A DNA stretch of 64,000 bases, from positions 1 to 64,000 of the forward strand of contig OENT01000949.1 of the NCBI GenBank assembly GCA_900239685.1, in the 5' to 3' direction. Numbering within the stretch: position 1 is the stretch's first letter; every line of letters begins with the position of its first letter. Under the pieces are notes generated by a model that worked only from the letters and a program-made list of their open reading frames with translations, had not been told where the DNA came from and made no database searches. This stretch comes from Rotaria macrura (lineage: Eukaryota > Rotifera > Eurotatoria > Philodinida > Philodinidae). Both the position numbers and the translations under genes were made by a program. Positions 22,955 through 36,070 of the stretch are shown one piece after another.

Positions 22955-25900
22955 TTACGATGGAAATGTTGTTGGCCTTAAAGTTTGATATGCTTTTTCT
23001 CGAATTTTCGTTGCATGTTCTTTTGCTTGTTCGTATCGCTCTAAATTTCAATAAATATAATTCAATTAACAGTCATATAGAAGAAAAACTCATGTAGGAA
23101 TATTGAATATGTTCGACTTGTATCAATCCTTCTTTGAACACAACTATTACTCTACATACGTAGATATAATGACTCTTTCATCTAACTATAAATGACAAGT
23201 GGAAAAGGTAGCAAAGGAAAATGTCGAAAATCGAAATTTATCAATAATTTTGAACATTAGAAAATTTTTATTAAATCATATGATAAAAGGAAAAATCGAA
23301 ATTCATAAGTATGATTTCCTTTTTTTGTTTGACCCAAGTAGTAATGTTAAACCACTCAATAGATTCTTTGCATTGATTTCATCTTTGGTAAGTCGTGCTT
23401 TAATCGTTTCAAATTACTTCTTTGTTATTTTCACTATACTGATATACATATAGTTTACGTATTAGCACTTTAACTATTCTCGTAACAGCTAACACCAGCT
23501 CGGAAATTAAAATTTCGTTATCTATTGATATCCTTTGGATTCTACGTTTTCATTTTCAGGAATTTTCTGCGCTTTCCTATTATGTAGATTTTTTTTCGAC
23601 ATTTGGTTCGTATTCTACCTTTTCTTTTCGACGTTTTTCCTTTCTGTCTTTTCCGTCAATTCGGTTCATCCTAGCAATCATAACATCTACCTATTTACTG
23701 ATAAGGAAATTATTTTTTGCCGACGTCGACAAACAAAGGAAATATATATCTACTTACGAATCGTATCATTTATATTTGACATAAATGCATTAAAACTAAA
23801 AAACAGAAATAAATAAAAATGATCAATATTTTAAAATTTAAAAAGTAAAAATACAATACCCGTAGCGATTTGTACTGTATTTTTTCTTACGATCCTTTAT
23901 CAAACTCCTATTGAAAAAAAAAAGATCATTATAATCTTTCAGTTAACATTCATTTAATTAGTTTTTTAAATACTGTGATTGAAAAACGACATTCAATCGA
24001 ATATTTAATGTTCCTGTTGTAACAGTACGAAAGCCAAAACGACTTAATAATCTATTATTCTAAAACGTGATTGTGAATATTTTTCTTCTATTCAAATAAA
24101 GTACATTACTCCTTCGCTTGCGAATGCTTTTGGAATAGCCACATAACTAATATCTTCAAGTTCAGGTGAACCACCAATATAAAAACGGCGAAGTTCATCG
24201 AATATTGAATTACCACGTGGTCGCCAACATGATAAATGTTCGTCATAATGTCCTATTCAATAAAATACGTAAAAATAAATTAATTGAAGAAAAATAAAAC
24301 AGTTAGAATCTTTCTGCAACCTGGAATACTTGGAATATCCATGTATGTATAGCCTTCTGCTCGATGACGATCCCATTTATCTAATGAAGATATTTGAAAG
24401 TAGATCTTTGGCATTCGAGGAAGTTCTATCATATGAAATTGAGAAATGTATAAAAATAAGTATTCAGGAAGCAATATGTCTGTACCGTGATCAGCTGAAG
24501 CAGGTGATGGTTTATACCAAAGTTCAAACTCGAATGGATGTGAATAGTAAACAGTATCATCCTAAAAAACAGATCTAGTTGTTGCCTTTTCGAACGGCAA
24601 TAGGTAGTCGAAGCAGGAGGTATCACATTTTAATTGTGACGGTATTATTGAGATGAAAAATATCCGATCGAATCAAATAAACAAAATCTATTCTATCTGT
24701 TGCTCAAGATTTTCTTTTACTTCTTATAATGCTTTCCATATTTCATGTGCATATTTCAACTGACTTCATCATTTGATTGTTCCAAAATAATAGTGAAAGC
24801 TCATATTAACAAGTATCGAAATTCAAATCGCTGAGAATAAACTTTTGAATATTCTGAATTTCGACTGCTGCTACTATAAAAAATAAAAATCAACTGATAC
24901 ATTTATTTTTATCTGAGGACTAGAATCACCACATCGAAAATTAAAAAGAGCTGCTATTTGAAATGAAACATTGCATTGGTCGTTTCTCTAATGATCTATA
25001 TAGAATGACGTATATTTTGATAACAGTTACAATATGTCAGCGATTTTTCCTTGAATACAATTAACAGTAGGACGTAGACTCAGAAAATAAATCTAAGTTT
25101 TGGTTTCGAACAACTGCTATAATGTAGTGAAATCGGTTTTTGTTACTTACACGCTCATTAGACATTGTTATGCTTGCTGTATGTGTAAAACCAGATAAAA
25201 CCGTTGATGATTGAACGTACCAATCTAAGGAAATAATTAAAATTTCAATCGTTCATATGACATATTTTTCACTTACTATCAGTTAAGTCTAGACAATAGT
25301 AAACATAAATATTATCAAAATCGAAATTCTTTCCACTAACAATTTCACCAAATAGATTTAATTTAAGAAAGAATGGTGGTGGCTGAAATGACACATGAAA
25401 ATTAGTGGCGAAAAAAATACATTGATTTTACTATCAAATTTACGGTATCAAATTTATTCCCGACAAGTTCTGCAAGACGCACTTGTTGTCTTCCACTAAT
25501 CGCATTGAATAGTCGTCTTTCTTTGATAAGATCGTCTTTCTTCATTCGTATTGAAGCATGCTCCAAGTAATAATGATACACATCATTTGCGAGGTTCCCT
25601 GTTTCAATCATATAAGCGATTTTATTATCGTTGATATCTGGTTCTAACACGATGATACCATTGGAATAAGCACGTATACGACATAGAAGATGTTCATTGA
25701 TAGACGATGAATCTGACATTGCTGAATCAATTCCATCACTTAAATCAGCCATTATATACATCGTTTGATAGGGTAAAGAAGCAAAGTGATTTGATAGAAT
25801 ATCATCATCTGTTGGATGTTGATGAATAAGATTAGATTTTGGAAGATATTCTATATCGCTGAAAATATATTTTATCAAGTTAATCGATCATGGAAATTTG

Positions 25901-28106
25901 TCGATAACAAACTTTCGTGTTAAATAGGACCGAGCGATATGACGTTGACCTGAAAATAAAATCCATTGTTCTTAATTCAATATAGAAAATCTTCGTTTTG
26001 AATATGAAACAGCTAGATGAAGATCTGTGATCAGAGTGAGATATGACTTTCGTAGGGAAAGTTTTTTTTTTTGAATATTCAGACAGTTTTATGGTTTAAT
26101 TTCAGTAGAAACTCGATTTAGCACTACTACTTTCATTTCTCTGACTAACAAGGAAACCAAAAACCACCAAAAATATCGTTACGGGGTAAAATAGAATGTG
26201 CGCAACAAGGATCATCCAATAGTTGTTTTGTCCTCTATTGTAGAGGAAATTGAATAGTCTAGGGTTTCCTATATACATCTCACCTTGTCTATTATCCCTG
26301 TGAGATTGAATATCTTTTCTTTCGGATCTAAAAATGAATATCAACTTTACACAATGTGATCTCTAGAAGTATTTTTGTTTTCATTCATTTTCTACATATG
26401 TATCACAAAAACAAACTTAAATTATTTTTATTTTGAAGACGAATTCGCGGAAGAAAAGTTTTTAGAAAGTAATAGTTATTTCGTTGAAAAAGATTCTTCA
26501 AACAGATATTGAATCATTTCGATGTATTGTTCAATGATATCAGTAGTAATTAGACTGAATTAGTTATAAAGATGACTTTTCATGAAACAAAGATCAATGA
26601 TTATTGGGAACGGAAAACAGAGTCTAAACTTGGTTGATATAATTTCTTTGATCGATTGGAGAATAAAGTCAGTAGTTGAAATATCTTCCTCATTGATCAT
26701 AGTCGATTACGTTCATAATATCAAAGACATTGTATAATCATATGTTCATGTGATCAACAGAAAAAATAGTGTAAAACTAAAGTCCATATTAATGCTTTTG
26801 AGAACGTTAGCATTCAATAAGAATAGTAGTAGTTTGTGAGCTTTTGTCGACACAGGAGATGTATATGAAAAGGCTATATATGATTTCAATCAATCATTAG
26901 AGTAAAAGCAAGTGTTAAAAATAAGCGGATCAGATTATTTTTTGATCGGCCTACTGTTCTCGGAAAAGAATAAAGGTCTAAACGGAACTTTCTGTATATT
27001 AGGTTTTACAAAGAAACCGTATAAATTACATATAAGCATTTCAGCTTTACATGAATTTCTTAAAATTTGTATGAAAACTACTGAGTAAACTTTGATTTCG
27101 TACTTTCTATTTCAATCAAATCAATGCTCAAGTTGTTTTCTTCTCCTGTGATTTTGTTACGATAATGCCAATGCAAAGGATAAACACTAAGTCACACACA
27201 CATCCATTCATACCTGAAAATCAGAAAGGTAGAATTTTCGTTTCTTTGCAAGAGATATCATAAAGTCATTACAACGTCTATGATTACTATTAGAAACTAA
27301 CGAACACAGGTCAATATAGAGATCTACCACATATAGTCCGAAATCACATTTGAAAATGATTCGATTGCATTCAAACATCATTACTTACGAATAATATCGA
27401 TTCCTAGTGCTAAGTGACTTGGTTGTTCATTAGGTGAATCAGTCGTAAAATATTCGAGCTAAATTTAAACAAATACTATCACTATGGAAATTATTTTCAA
27501 TATATTTACATCTCTTTCTTGACAATAGAGATCACTTTCAACGTATGTAAATATTCTTCCAGGTTCTTGTCTATTGCGTCTGAAAAGTATACATGTATTC
27601 ATACATTGATATAACAGATTATTTTCTTACCTCATTTCCTCTATCTGATCAAAATATTTGTTTTCAATCAGTGTACTATCTGGTCCAACACTTCTACCAT
27701 ACGTATCGAACTCATACTAAATAACATTGAAAATTGAAAAGAACAAATAAATAGATGAAAACATATGTAAATACACGACTAAACAGCTTTTTTTGCCAAC
27801 AAACAACAACTTCTTCATAGTCTGCATTGTTTCTTATCACTAATGGAACTTTAGGATATTGGGGCTTTTCAATGGGTTGTCCATCAGAGTTAAGTAAACG
27901 AGTTAAATCGTCAATGATTTTGAATCGTGGTGAACTTGGAAGTAAAGAGTGCGTTGTTAAACGTTCTAATTTGACTCTGAAAAATAAGATGTTGTTTAAA
28001 TAGAATTGTACAGTTTAAATTCATAATACCGAATTTTAAAATTAGTTATGGAATCATCCGATCGATAAACAGCAGAGTTTATGTCATTTTCAATACGAGT
28101 TAACAT
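22955..28106 (-). CDS. MKS1: MKS1, B9-domain ciliary transition-zone protein
   Basis: Seventeen exons encode 587 residues (human 559): 28106-28030, 27976-27775, 27716-27631, 27579-27510, 27458-27385, 26327-26284, 25949-25913, 25858-25444, 25382-25277, 25224-25151, 24561-24486, 24425-24321, 24252-24110, 24059-23974, 23904-23860, 23795-23758, 23040-22955. Hallmarks: AVYRSDDSITNFKIRV near the start; NRQEPGRIFTYVESDLY; PYQTMYIMADL; ERRLFNAISGRQ; the B9 domain from about residue 325 (FGEIVSGKNFDFDNIYVYYC, HPFEFELWY, SSLDKWDRHRAEGY); and WRPRGNSIFDELRRFYIGGS with PELEDISYV. MKS1 is a core part of the MKS/B9 complex at the base of cilia and is needed for ciliogenesis. The small exons 14-17 were placed by phase and by similarity to the C-terminal helical tail, so they are the least certain part. 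The 1.06-kb intron between exons 5 and 6 and the 717-nt last intron are unusually long for this locus. Confidence 0.9.
23364..23460 (+). repeat. dispersed repeat, copy 2, in last MKS1 intron
   Basis: The counterpart of 5734-5834 (there on the minus strand). It shares TTCTTTGCATTGATTT, TTTCAAATTACTTCTTTG and GTTTACGT. It sits inside the last intron of MKS1, on the strand opposite to that gene. Confidence 0.6.
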
Positions 28107-31100
28107 GATATCTGTTGAAAAATAAATGAGAATTCAAATAAGAAGATGTTATAGAATTGTTATCTATTGACCCTAGTGATTATCATATACTAATGGTGAA
28201 GTTAACTGTAGATGTCGTGGGTCTGAACACACTTGTTCAAATGATTATAAAAGGAAACATTTGAAACAATCATAAAATTGAGTTTACTCTGAATATAATT
28301 TGAAAGAATCATCTGTGGCAGCAAGATATGACATAATTTCTATGTGATTTAACTATAGCCTGCAATAGAAAAACGATAAAATTAAACTGATCAGAAAATG
28401 TTCTCGAGATGCGTTGATTTCCCGTTTTTACTAGATTTGATTTTCAGCAGAAAATTGAAAATTAGCGAATTTGACTTCTATAATTATCAGTCTTACATCT
28501 ACTCACCAATTATATTTTTGTGTCAGCGAAAAGTCTTATACAAAGTTGATCCATATTCACAATGAATCCAAAACTCGGTTTTCCTCACACAACGATTGGA
28601 ACATTCACGGTGCGTCCAATGTTTTCAATATATGCATTCATATCATCGCGAAAAACCTTTGATAAAACTAATCAGCTATACCCTCTAGGTATAGTTGCAT
28701 TTTGAATCCATGTTGACGAGTTGATTGTAGTTATAGGGACATAACTATCTCATATTACTTTTCAAGCGAACGGATATCAATTGAACGTTTCTGATTTACA
28801 GTGACGAAAAATAAAAATCAATCAGTCAATTGTTAGTCAATATAGCGAATCTATTCGATCAATTATAAAATACAATATAATTGAGATAAAAGTGAAGGCA
28901 TCCATGAGCCATTTGTTTCAATCGCATAACTCAGTAAATGCTACTCTCTTGACTTGTGGTCAGTTTCAATCTTTTCTTTTTAATTTCAAATATTGAACTA
29001 TAATCTGATATTTTGAGACAAGAAAATATGTGTTTGTCCTTCAAAACGACGAGTCTTTAGATATGCTATGAGTTTCAGTTTTGATTCCTCTCAGACCGAG
29101 ATTATTTGTCGATGCTCCCATGAAAAAAATCAGAAATCGACCCATCATTGAAACAGCATAGTCTTGTCAAATATTTGTCATAGTTTTCTCGATGGATTTC
29201 AGCCAATCCCTGTTCTTAGAGACCATTGTGTTTTCCTGCAGTATTTGATGACCGAAACGATTGACTTGGACTACTCAGGAGAATCCTTCCGAAAGCCCTA
29301 CGCTATAGGATTGCATACGGTTTTAATAAAATCATATGGAAATCCAAGAGATGAAATGGCGTTCGGATCCCTAGTGTCGGAATTCGGCAGAATCTAACGT
29401 GAACTTGTGTTCTTTTGATATGTCCCACACTAGTTTCTGATTTCTAAAATAAAAATTACGATACTCTTCTATGATGCTTTACTCTGCCGACTTCAATTCA
29501 CTTAATTTCGCAGTGTTAAAATAAACCGGGATGCACCCATTTCAACAAAATTCATTCTGGAGTTTATAATGTTACTGTGTTATGTGTTGATTGATAACCG
29601 TATACTAATTATTGATGGTAGATAGTATTCAAATGGCTACATCGTTCAATTAAATGAAAATGAGTGAAAGTTACTTGCATTCAAGAATAAACTTTCAAAA
29701 GCTGTATTTTAATGTTAATATTAATTGCATAAAAAACGTAGTCGAGTTTTCAATATCAAATAAATACAAAATCAAGAATTTTGTTTGATTTTCATTCACT
29801 GGCTCTTGTTTTCTTGTACTCTCTATATAGAAATCATATCGATGTACCAAGAAAAAGATAACTGTAAGATGATTATTCTTCCAACCATTCACCAATAAAC
29901 TAAAGAAATTTTCTTATCACGTTTCTCTCGTCTGATGTAGCATAGACAGATTGTCACATGGATCAGAAAAAGACAAAAATACCAAATTTTGGCGACGCAT
30001 AAATTAAATTTAGAAACCAACAATTAATTCATATATATTTTTTGATTCATGAGAATATGAATATTAACATTCATGTAACGGTGAGCATATTTTGCTTGGG
30101 ATCTTATCAAAACTTATTATTTCATTATTGAGTATGTTGATACCTGTTTGGATCGACATCATGTCTTTGTTATTTTATGCCATTTATAAGAAATGCTAGA
30201 GAATGCGGTTACTAATATCCTTTTAAACTGGACAAGTATTCTATTATACTTAAACTAGCATTTGCTGTATAAATTAACTTGTTATAGGTTTATCTAGAAA
30301 GATGAGACAGAAAATGTATGAAAACGCTTTGAACAGAAGACAAATCTTTTGTTTAGTGCTGCTTATATATGTTAAAAGTAGATTGGTTTGAATCCGCGTG
30401 TCCCGTAACAGTTTTTTAATCTCTTGCAGTACTGAAATATAACTTGCACATTATATGTATCGTAACGAATGATCTCATGTAATATATTACTGGTTCACTG
30501 TGGATGCGGCGCAGTTTCATCGTGATTAATATTCATTTCCCTATAGATTAGAAATATAAGAATTAAGTGAAATGTAAAAAACGTTCTGACTACTAAAAGA
30601 CCCATTATCACTGAATTCAAACGCATCCCACTGAGTTTCTGTTTGAATTTGAAATATTGAGCAGAGTTTTTCATTCATATGCAATAATAGTTAAACTGAA
30701 TTCAGCATCAAAATGTCTGTCAGCTTTTTAGAAGAATGAAAAATCTCCATCGTATCTATAAAGGTGATTCTTCTTTCTCATGTTATCAATTTTGTTGTTT
30801 TTCCATGAAATACACTCAAAAGTCGTTCACTTCTTTCAACAACAACGCAAAATATTCAATAGAGGATTTAATTGCTTTGCGTAGTCAAATATTTTCAAAT
30901 CCAATTGAGTCTGGATAATGATCTGAACTCTGCTAAGTCTTATATCAGAGTTTCAGATTAATCACAATCAATTCAAGAAAACACCTTTGTTTAAAAATTT
31001 TCCTAATTCTTAGTCTTGAATTTCGTTAAAACATGAAAAACTTTATGATCAATCGGTAGGCTAAATCATATTTTTAGGTTTTTCGTACATTGAAATCGAA

Positions 31101-32522
31101 CAAAATTTGTATGTCTAACAAAGAATTAGTAAAAGAAAATCCTTAGCTAAATGACTGATTCGTGTTATACCTTAATCATTCTGAAAATTATACGTTAGAC
31201 AAGAACTTGAAACATTTTGTTTGATAAGATGAAATTCGAAAAATATGCTAATTTTAAAATGATTTTTCTCTCGTATTGTAGTTATCTGAATCTGTTCCAT
31301 ACTTGAATCAGCCGACGAATACTATCCATCCATTAATTATAAATTCAACTTGTCCCAATACGCCAGAATGTGTACTTCAAGTTTCAACGTGATTCAATGA
31401 TAATCGAAGCTTTAATATCAATTCAACTTTAATTCACGATATGGTCTATTATCATAATATCTCACGTCTTAACAGTAATGTCAGGTATAGTGGTGATACA
31501 GTCTATGTATAAAAACCATCATGAACGAACTCCAGGTCATGTCTTAGACGATATTCAAAAGACACTTTACGCTGGCTCAAATTTGACAGGTTCTGTGGGA
31601 AAACGCAAGATGCTATAATATTTATGGGATGAATATGGCTGGTTTTGATTAAATATGGAGATACCTGAATATCTTACTAAAGCCATAGGAAAAATTCAAT
31701 AAATGAAACACTGACATGGCCGATAAACATTGCATATTCGAATTTAGCACAATCAAATGTCCATGTCCGGTGTGCATATGAAAAAAAACTACGTCGAATG
31801 CAACAAAAATGAGGATGCCTTATCTTGATTATGAAAACCCATCGAAATAGCATCTAGATAGATATATACTTATTGGCTTCAACTATAGTTATTGAAATTG
31901 CGCTTGTTTCAATGTTAAGGGCTATATTTTCAGTTTTGAAAAGAGATTTAGCTTGATTTGCTCTTGCATATCTCTCATAAGACGTGTTCAACTTTTTCCT
32001 CTATAAAATTTATCTCTGTTTGACATATGTTTTAGTATACATAGCTGTATGTTTATGCAGAGATTATTGTATTCTTTAAGTCAAATAAATATATATTGAG
32101 AAAAAGAAAATCGATATAATTTAATTTATGAATATTGAAAACAGAGACCGCAAGGGTACGTTCAGTACTATCCATCTTGGCATCTTAACTAATCTTTAGA
32201 AATCCAATCATTGCATGCAGAAAATTTTTATGATATAATATGTTGGTTTAAATAAATAGCTGCATGTTTTCCCGTGCAAATAATGGTAATGCAAAAATGA
32301 ACTTCCTAGATTTTATGTGATAAACAGATGTGTTCTGTGCTGTTAATCAACAGAGTTTATGTGAAATAATTACGAATAATTAACTTTGTAACAACTGAAA
32401 TTCTTAGAGTTAAGATTAATACTGTATACCTAAAAAAACACATGGGGAATACTCCGAGATAAGTTTTGGATGGAATGGAAACATATATACATGATCACAC
32501 TCATTGCTACAAATTAAGTCTC
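28107..32522. other. gene-poor 4.4-kb stretch
   Basis: No gene could be supported. The cleanest open frame (29164-29397, plus, 77 codons) has mixed composition but no recognised motif and no flanking exons that I can join to it. The rest is AT-rich DNA with frequent stops in all frames. Confidence 0.4.
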
Positions 32523-32530
32523 AGTTTCTC

Positions 32531-33619
32531 GGGTAGCCCGAAGTTCGCCAGAATGACTTTCGCCAACCGGTCTTTCGCCGTTGGCGAAAGTCATGTGGAC
32601 ATTCGCCAATATACCTGCTGGACACCTGCCAATTGGCGAAAGTCAGGTGGACATTCGCCAATATACCCCGCTGACAATCGCCAATTGGCGAAAGTCATGT
32701 GGGCATTCGCCAATACTGGCGAAAGTTCCTCACATTCTCAACTATTAGAGCAGATAATATTTATATATATTATGAACTCTTTCCTATTGTAATACAGTTT
32801 CTTTTATGCTCTTGCCGAGTTGCCGAACATAAATCAAATTTTGATTCATAGTCTTTGTACCCGTTTTTTTTTCAACCACATCTAAATTTGTGGATTTTTT
32901 TACAATGTTTAAAGCAAGAGGAAAGTGTAGTATCTGACAGAATGATTCAGGCAGGATAAGGTTCTCAGCAGCAAAATCACACGAATCAATATGTACAGTT
33001 GCTCGTAAAAGTCAACAGATCATCAAACTTCTAAATTTATTGGCTTCAAACCAAAGATCATTGGTTGAAACAATTTCGTCATTTGCTTGTATTGTTGGAG
33101 GTCCTGTTGGTAGAGGTAAGAAAGGAAACAAAAATCAAGAAGATAGTTTTCATTTAGACTTTTCAATACAATTGTGAAGCTCACGATTTGATTGCATTTA
33201 GGTTGTTATCTTCAGCCTTCTCTAGTTTTTTTTCTCTCGCTATTTCTTTTAAACAACTTGATTTATTCACTTGTCATTTTCCTTTGTTCATCTGGAGTAT
33301 ATCACGTGTGACTTCATTTTTTTCTTACACATTTTCATTAGAATTTCTTCAACATGATCATATCATATCCGGGCGTGTCCTTAGTGAATTTTTCGTGTAA
33401 ATTATCGTGAATATTGGCGAATGTCCATCATATATTCGCCAATATTTACGAATGTCCACATGATTTTCGCCAATATTGGCGAACGTCCACTGGACTTTCA
33501 TCAATATACCCCATGGACATTCGCCAATTGGCGAAAGTCAGGTGGACAATCGCCAGTGCACCCTCAGGACTCTCGCCAATAATTGGCGAAAAGTCATACT
33601 GGCGAAGTTCGGCGACCCC
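32531..33619. mobile_element. non-autonomous element with TTGGCGAAAGTC palindrome arrays, 8-bp duplication
   Basis: The ends GGGTAGCCCGAAGTTCGCCA and (reverse complement) GGGGTCGCCGAACTTCGCCA are inverted repeats. The direct duplication AGTTTCTC flanks both sides (32523-32530 and 33620-33627). Inside each end is an array of an imperfect palindrome of about 35 bp, TTGGCGAAAGTC(A)TGTGGACATTCGCCAA, roughly four units on the left (32560-32730) and four on the right (33412-33600). The middle (about 680 bp) is ordinary AT-rich DNA with no transposase. The 8-bp duplication points to hAT-type mobilisation. Confidence 0.85.
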
Positions 33620-33919
33620 AGTTTCTCACACTCTTGATGGTACATGATTTTTACTTTCTCTATAGAACATACAGGAAAGTCTGAATACTTACTTTCACTG
33701 AAACAACATATGAAAGATTGTGTATGACGTTATATAGCATAGCTCCGTGGGATGGCCTGAATTCGTCCCATCTCGTTTCATTCTACCCAATGGATGCACT
33801 TCTGTTTTCTCCTATATAGAATTCAAAAGAGTGGGGCGATTCTGTATTCGCTTTAATGTAAATCATTTATTTTCCATACTTTTATCATAACAAGAAGCAA
33901 AGAAAACCCTCAATAAGAA

Positions 33920-34297
33920 CACTGTATAACATAGGCGTAGGATAATAAACCCTTCAGAATCGTTTATTGACTTTATAAAATCTTCGGAAAAGAGCTTTAT
34001 ATTCTACGATTTCTTCTAAAGAGTATATTAATAACCACTTCTATGATGAATTTATGAATATTCGGCGTATAAAATACCCTGCCCAGGGTTTATGATACGC
34101 GGAAAAAAATTGTCACGTTACCAAAAATAAAAAGGTTTCGTGGAGGCTACCAAACCAAAAGAAAGTCCGAACTTCGCAAGGAATTCGAAACCCTTTTTTA
34201 ATGTATTAACGAACCTCAACAAGTGTATGTGATAGAGTTTATGAGTTCAATACTCCGTTTTGAAGGGTTTATTATTCTACGCCCGTTTTTTACCCTG
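33920..34297. mobile_element. EnSpm/CACTA-like MITE with CACTG ends, copy 1
   Basis: The left end starts CACTGTATAACATAGGCGTA and the right end is a degenerate inverse (TACGCCCGTTTTTTACCCTG). Next to each end lies AATAAACCCTTC and its inverse GAAGGGTTTATTATT. It matches the element at 58381-58697. Flanking AA on both sides is compatible with a 2-bp duplication but weak on its own. Non-coding. Confidence 0.7.
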
Positions 34298-36070
34298 AAG
34301 TATAAGTTTGAATAGAACTCGTAGTAGATAAGTGATCCGAGAAAAGTCCATTGTTCATATCGTTTCGACTGATTAACGATCGACATTCCGATATCATGAG
34401 CTCATCCACAGTATATTTATGTTCAATTGCTGGTGTTGTTAAAAGAATGCGATGAATCATTCAGCTTTGTACATCTAATATCTTGATAGTTTCAATTTTT
34501 TCAGTGTTCGGTTTTACTGGATAATATCAAGTTAAACTTCATTGTATTGAAAAGATTCAACTTGCTTCTTATCTTTTGTTAGATTGTTTTGAAAATTCAA
34601 CATCATGCTGATTGAGTAATCGAGCACTATTTGTCAAAAGTGGATAAGTAGTAGAATATTTTATATACTTAAAATAAAGTCATCGATTCACCGAGGAACA
34701 CCATCATGACTGACTATATGATAAGAAAACCAAACGAAATCCTGGATTAAGATGTATGCTTACCTTTATATTCTATTAAAAAAATATTAATTGGATTTGC
34801 TGTCATCATCGATCGAACTTGGAAACAGGTAAATTTACCCAAATTAAAGCAACATTAGATTTACGAGACATATCATTTTCAGTCCCAGTGACTTCGCAAG
34901 TGGTAAATGAATTTCTGGAGAAGCTATGTTATTGTTGATTTTTTATTAGAGAACAATTTTTAATGTCTGTAAATAACTACTTATTGAAAATAAAACAATC
35001 GCATGTCATTTGAGTACACGGACATGAATATGGGAAGTCGCGTGGAACGTGCACTTCCCTGTGTTCGGAATTTCTATATGAAAATATCTCCCTGTTTCAG
35101 AAATTCAACTACGCAGAGTTCTATTTTGGGAGTTTTTCTATATTGAAACTCCTCTGCATTCACTTGCCTCCGGAGGTGCTTTACGCCGCTCTCAGAGAAT
35201 TCAACATACAATGACGAAAAAATCAATGATTTCACTTCTAACAGCTATTACTGCAATACATGAGAAACAATTTGTCACGAAGGTCTGTAGTAAAAACTTA
35301 GCGGAACGAAGCAGCTAATTAATTTTATCATCTCCCCTATCGTGGAGCTCTTTTAGGTAAATTTTTCGTAAATAATATAATACTTGAGTTATCTTATCGC
35401 GTGGGCAATGGAAGAGGAATCATCAGGGTAGTATTTTCATGAAAACAAGAGGATCATTTGGCTAGTAACTGTTGGTAGTGTTTTTTCTGGTAGTCAGCTT
35501 AAAAACGCTCCAGCTAAAATATACCTTTGCTTCACTTGGGAGACTCAGAGAAATTTAGTAAACACCAAAACAAAAAGAGTATTAAAATAAAAACTCTTCA
35601 ATTTTTATGATTAGGAGTCATGGAATATTATGAACAAGATCGTTTCAAAATATGGTACCTTCAGCTAGAGACAACTATCGATAAATATCGTCGCAATGTT
35701 AACAAGAAGAAAACGGGTGTGCTATGAATTAATAGACTCGGTCTCGGTTAATGTCCATGACAATATATGCTCCCTCCACAGGTGTTTTCTCAGACTGGCT
35801 ACATCTGAAGAAATTATTAATTATTTGAAACGAGCAGTTTTCTGCTGCAATCGATTTGACATACGAGTGAGTGAGTGAGTGACATTGTATGCTCTTCTGT
35901 TACGACAACTATTAGCCAATCAAAAGTTCGAGATGCTAAATCAAATGACAGCTGTCAACCAATAGATATACTTTAATGAGTTCTATATAAAAGAAAAGGA
36001 ACAGGTGAAACTGTAGATTTCAAAGTCCCTCTATGGCTTTTGTTATATTCTTCTAAATGTATTATTGAAG
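34298..36070. other. intergenic upstream of the FYCO1-type gene
   Basis: No supported gene. A short GAGT microsatellite is at about 35863-35882. The last 100 bp before 36071 should hold the promoter and 5' UTR of the next gene. Confidence 0.45.

Noticed and set aside
29164-29397. 77-codon plus-strand open frame with mixed composition
   Set aside because: No motif, no joinable exons and no clear start context. It may be chance in a gene-poor region.
32466-32792. Open frame across the TTGGCGAAAGTC array as a repeat protein
   Set aside because: It is a translation of inverted DNA repeats in a mobile element; the same words occur in both orientations, which no protein repeat would explain.
32560-33600. 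CRISPR-like array because of regularly spaced palindromes
   Set aside because: Units are palindromic, irregularly spaced, inverted between the two ends, lie inside an 8-bp duplication in a eukaryotic genome, and have no cas genes.
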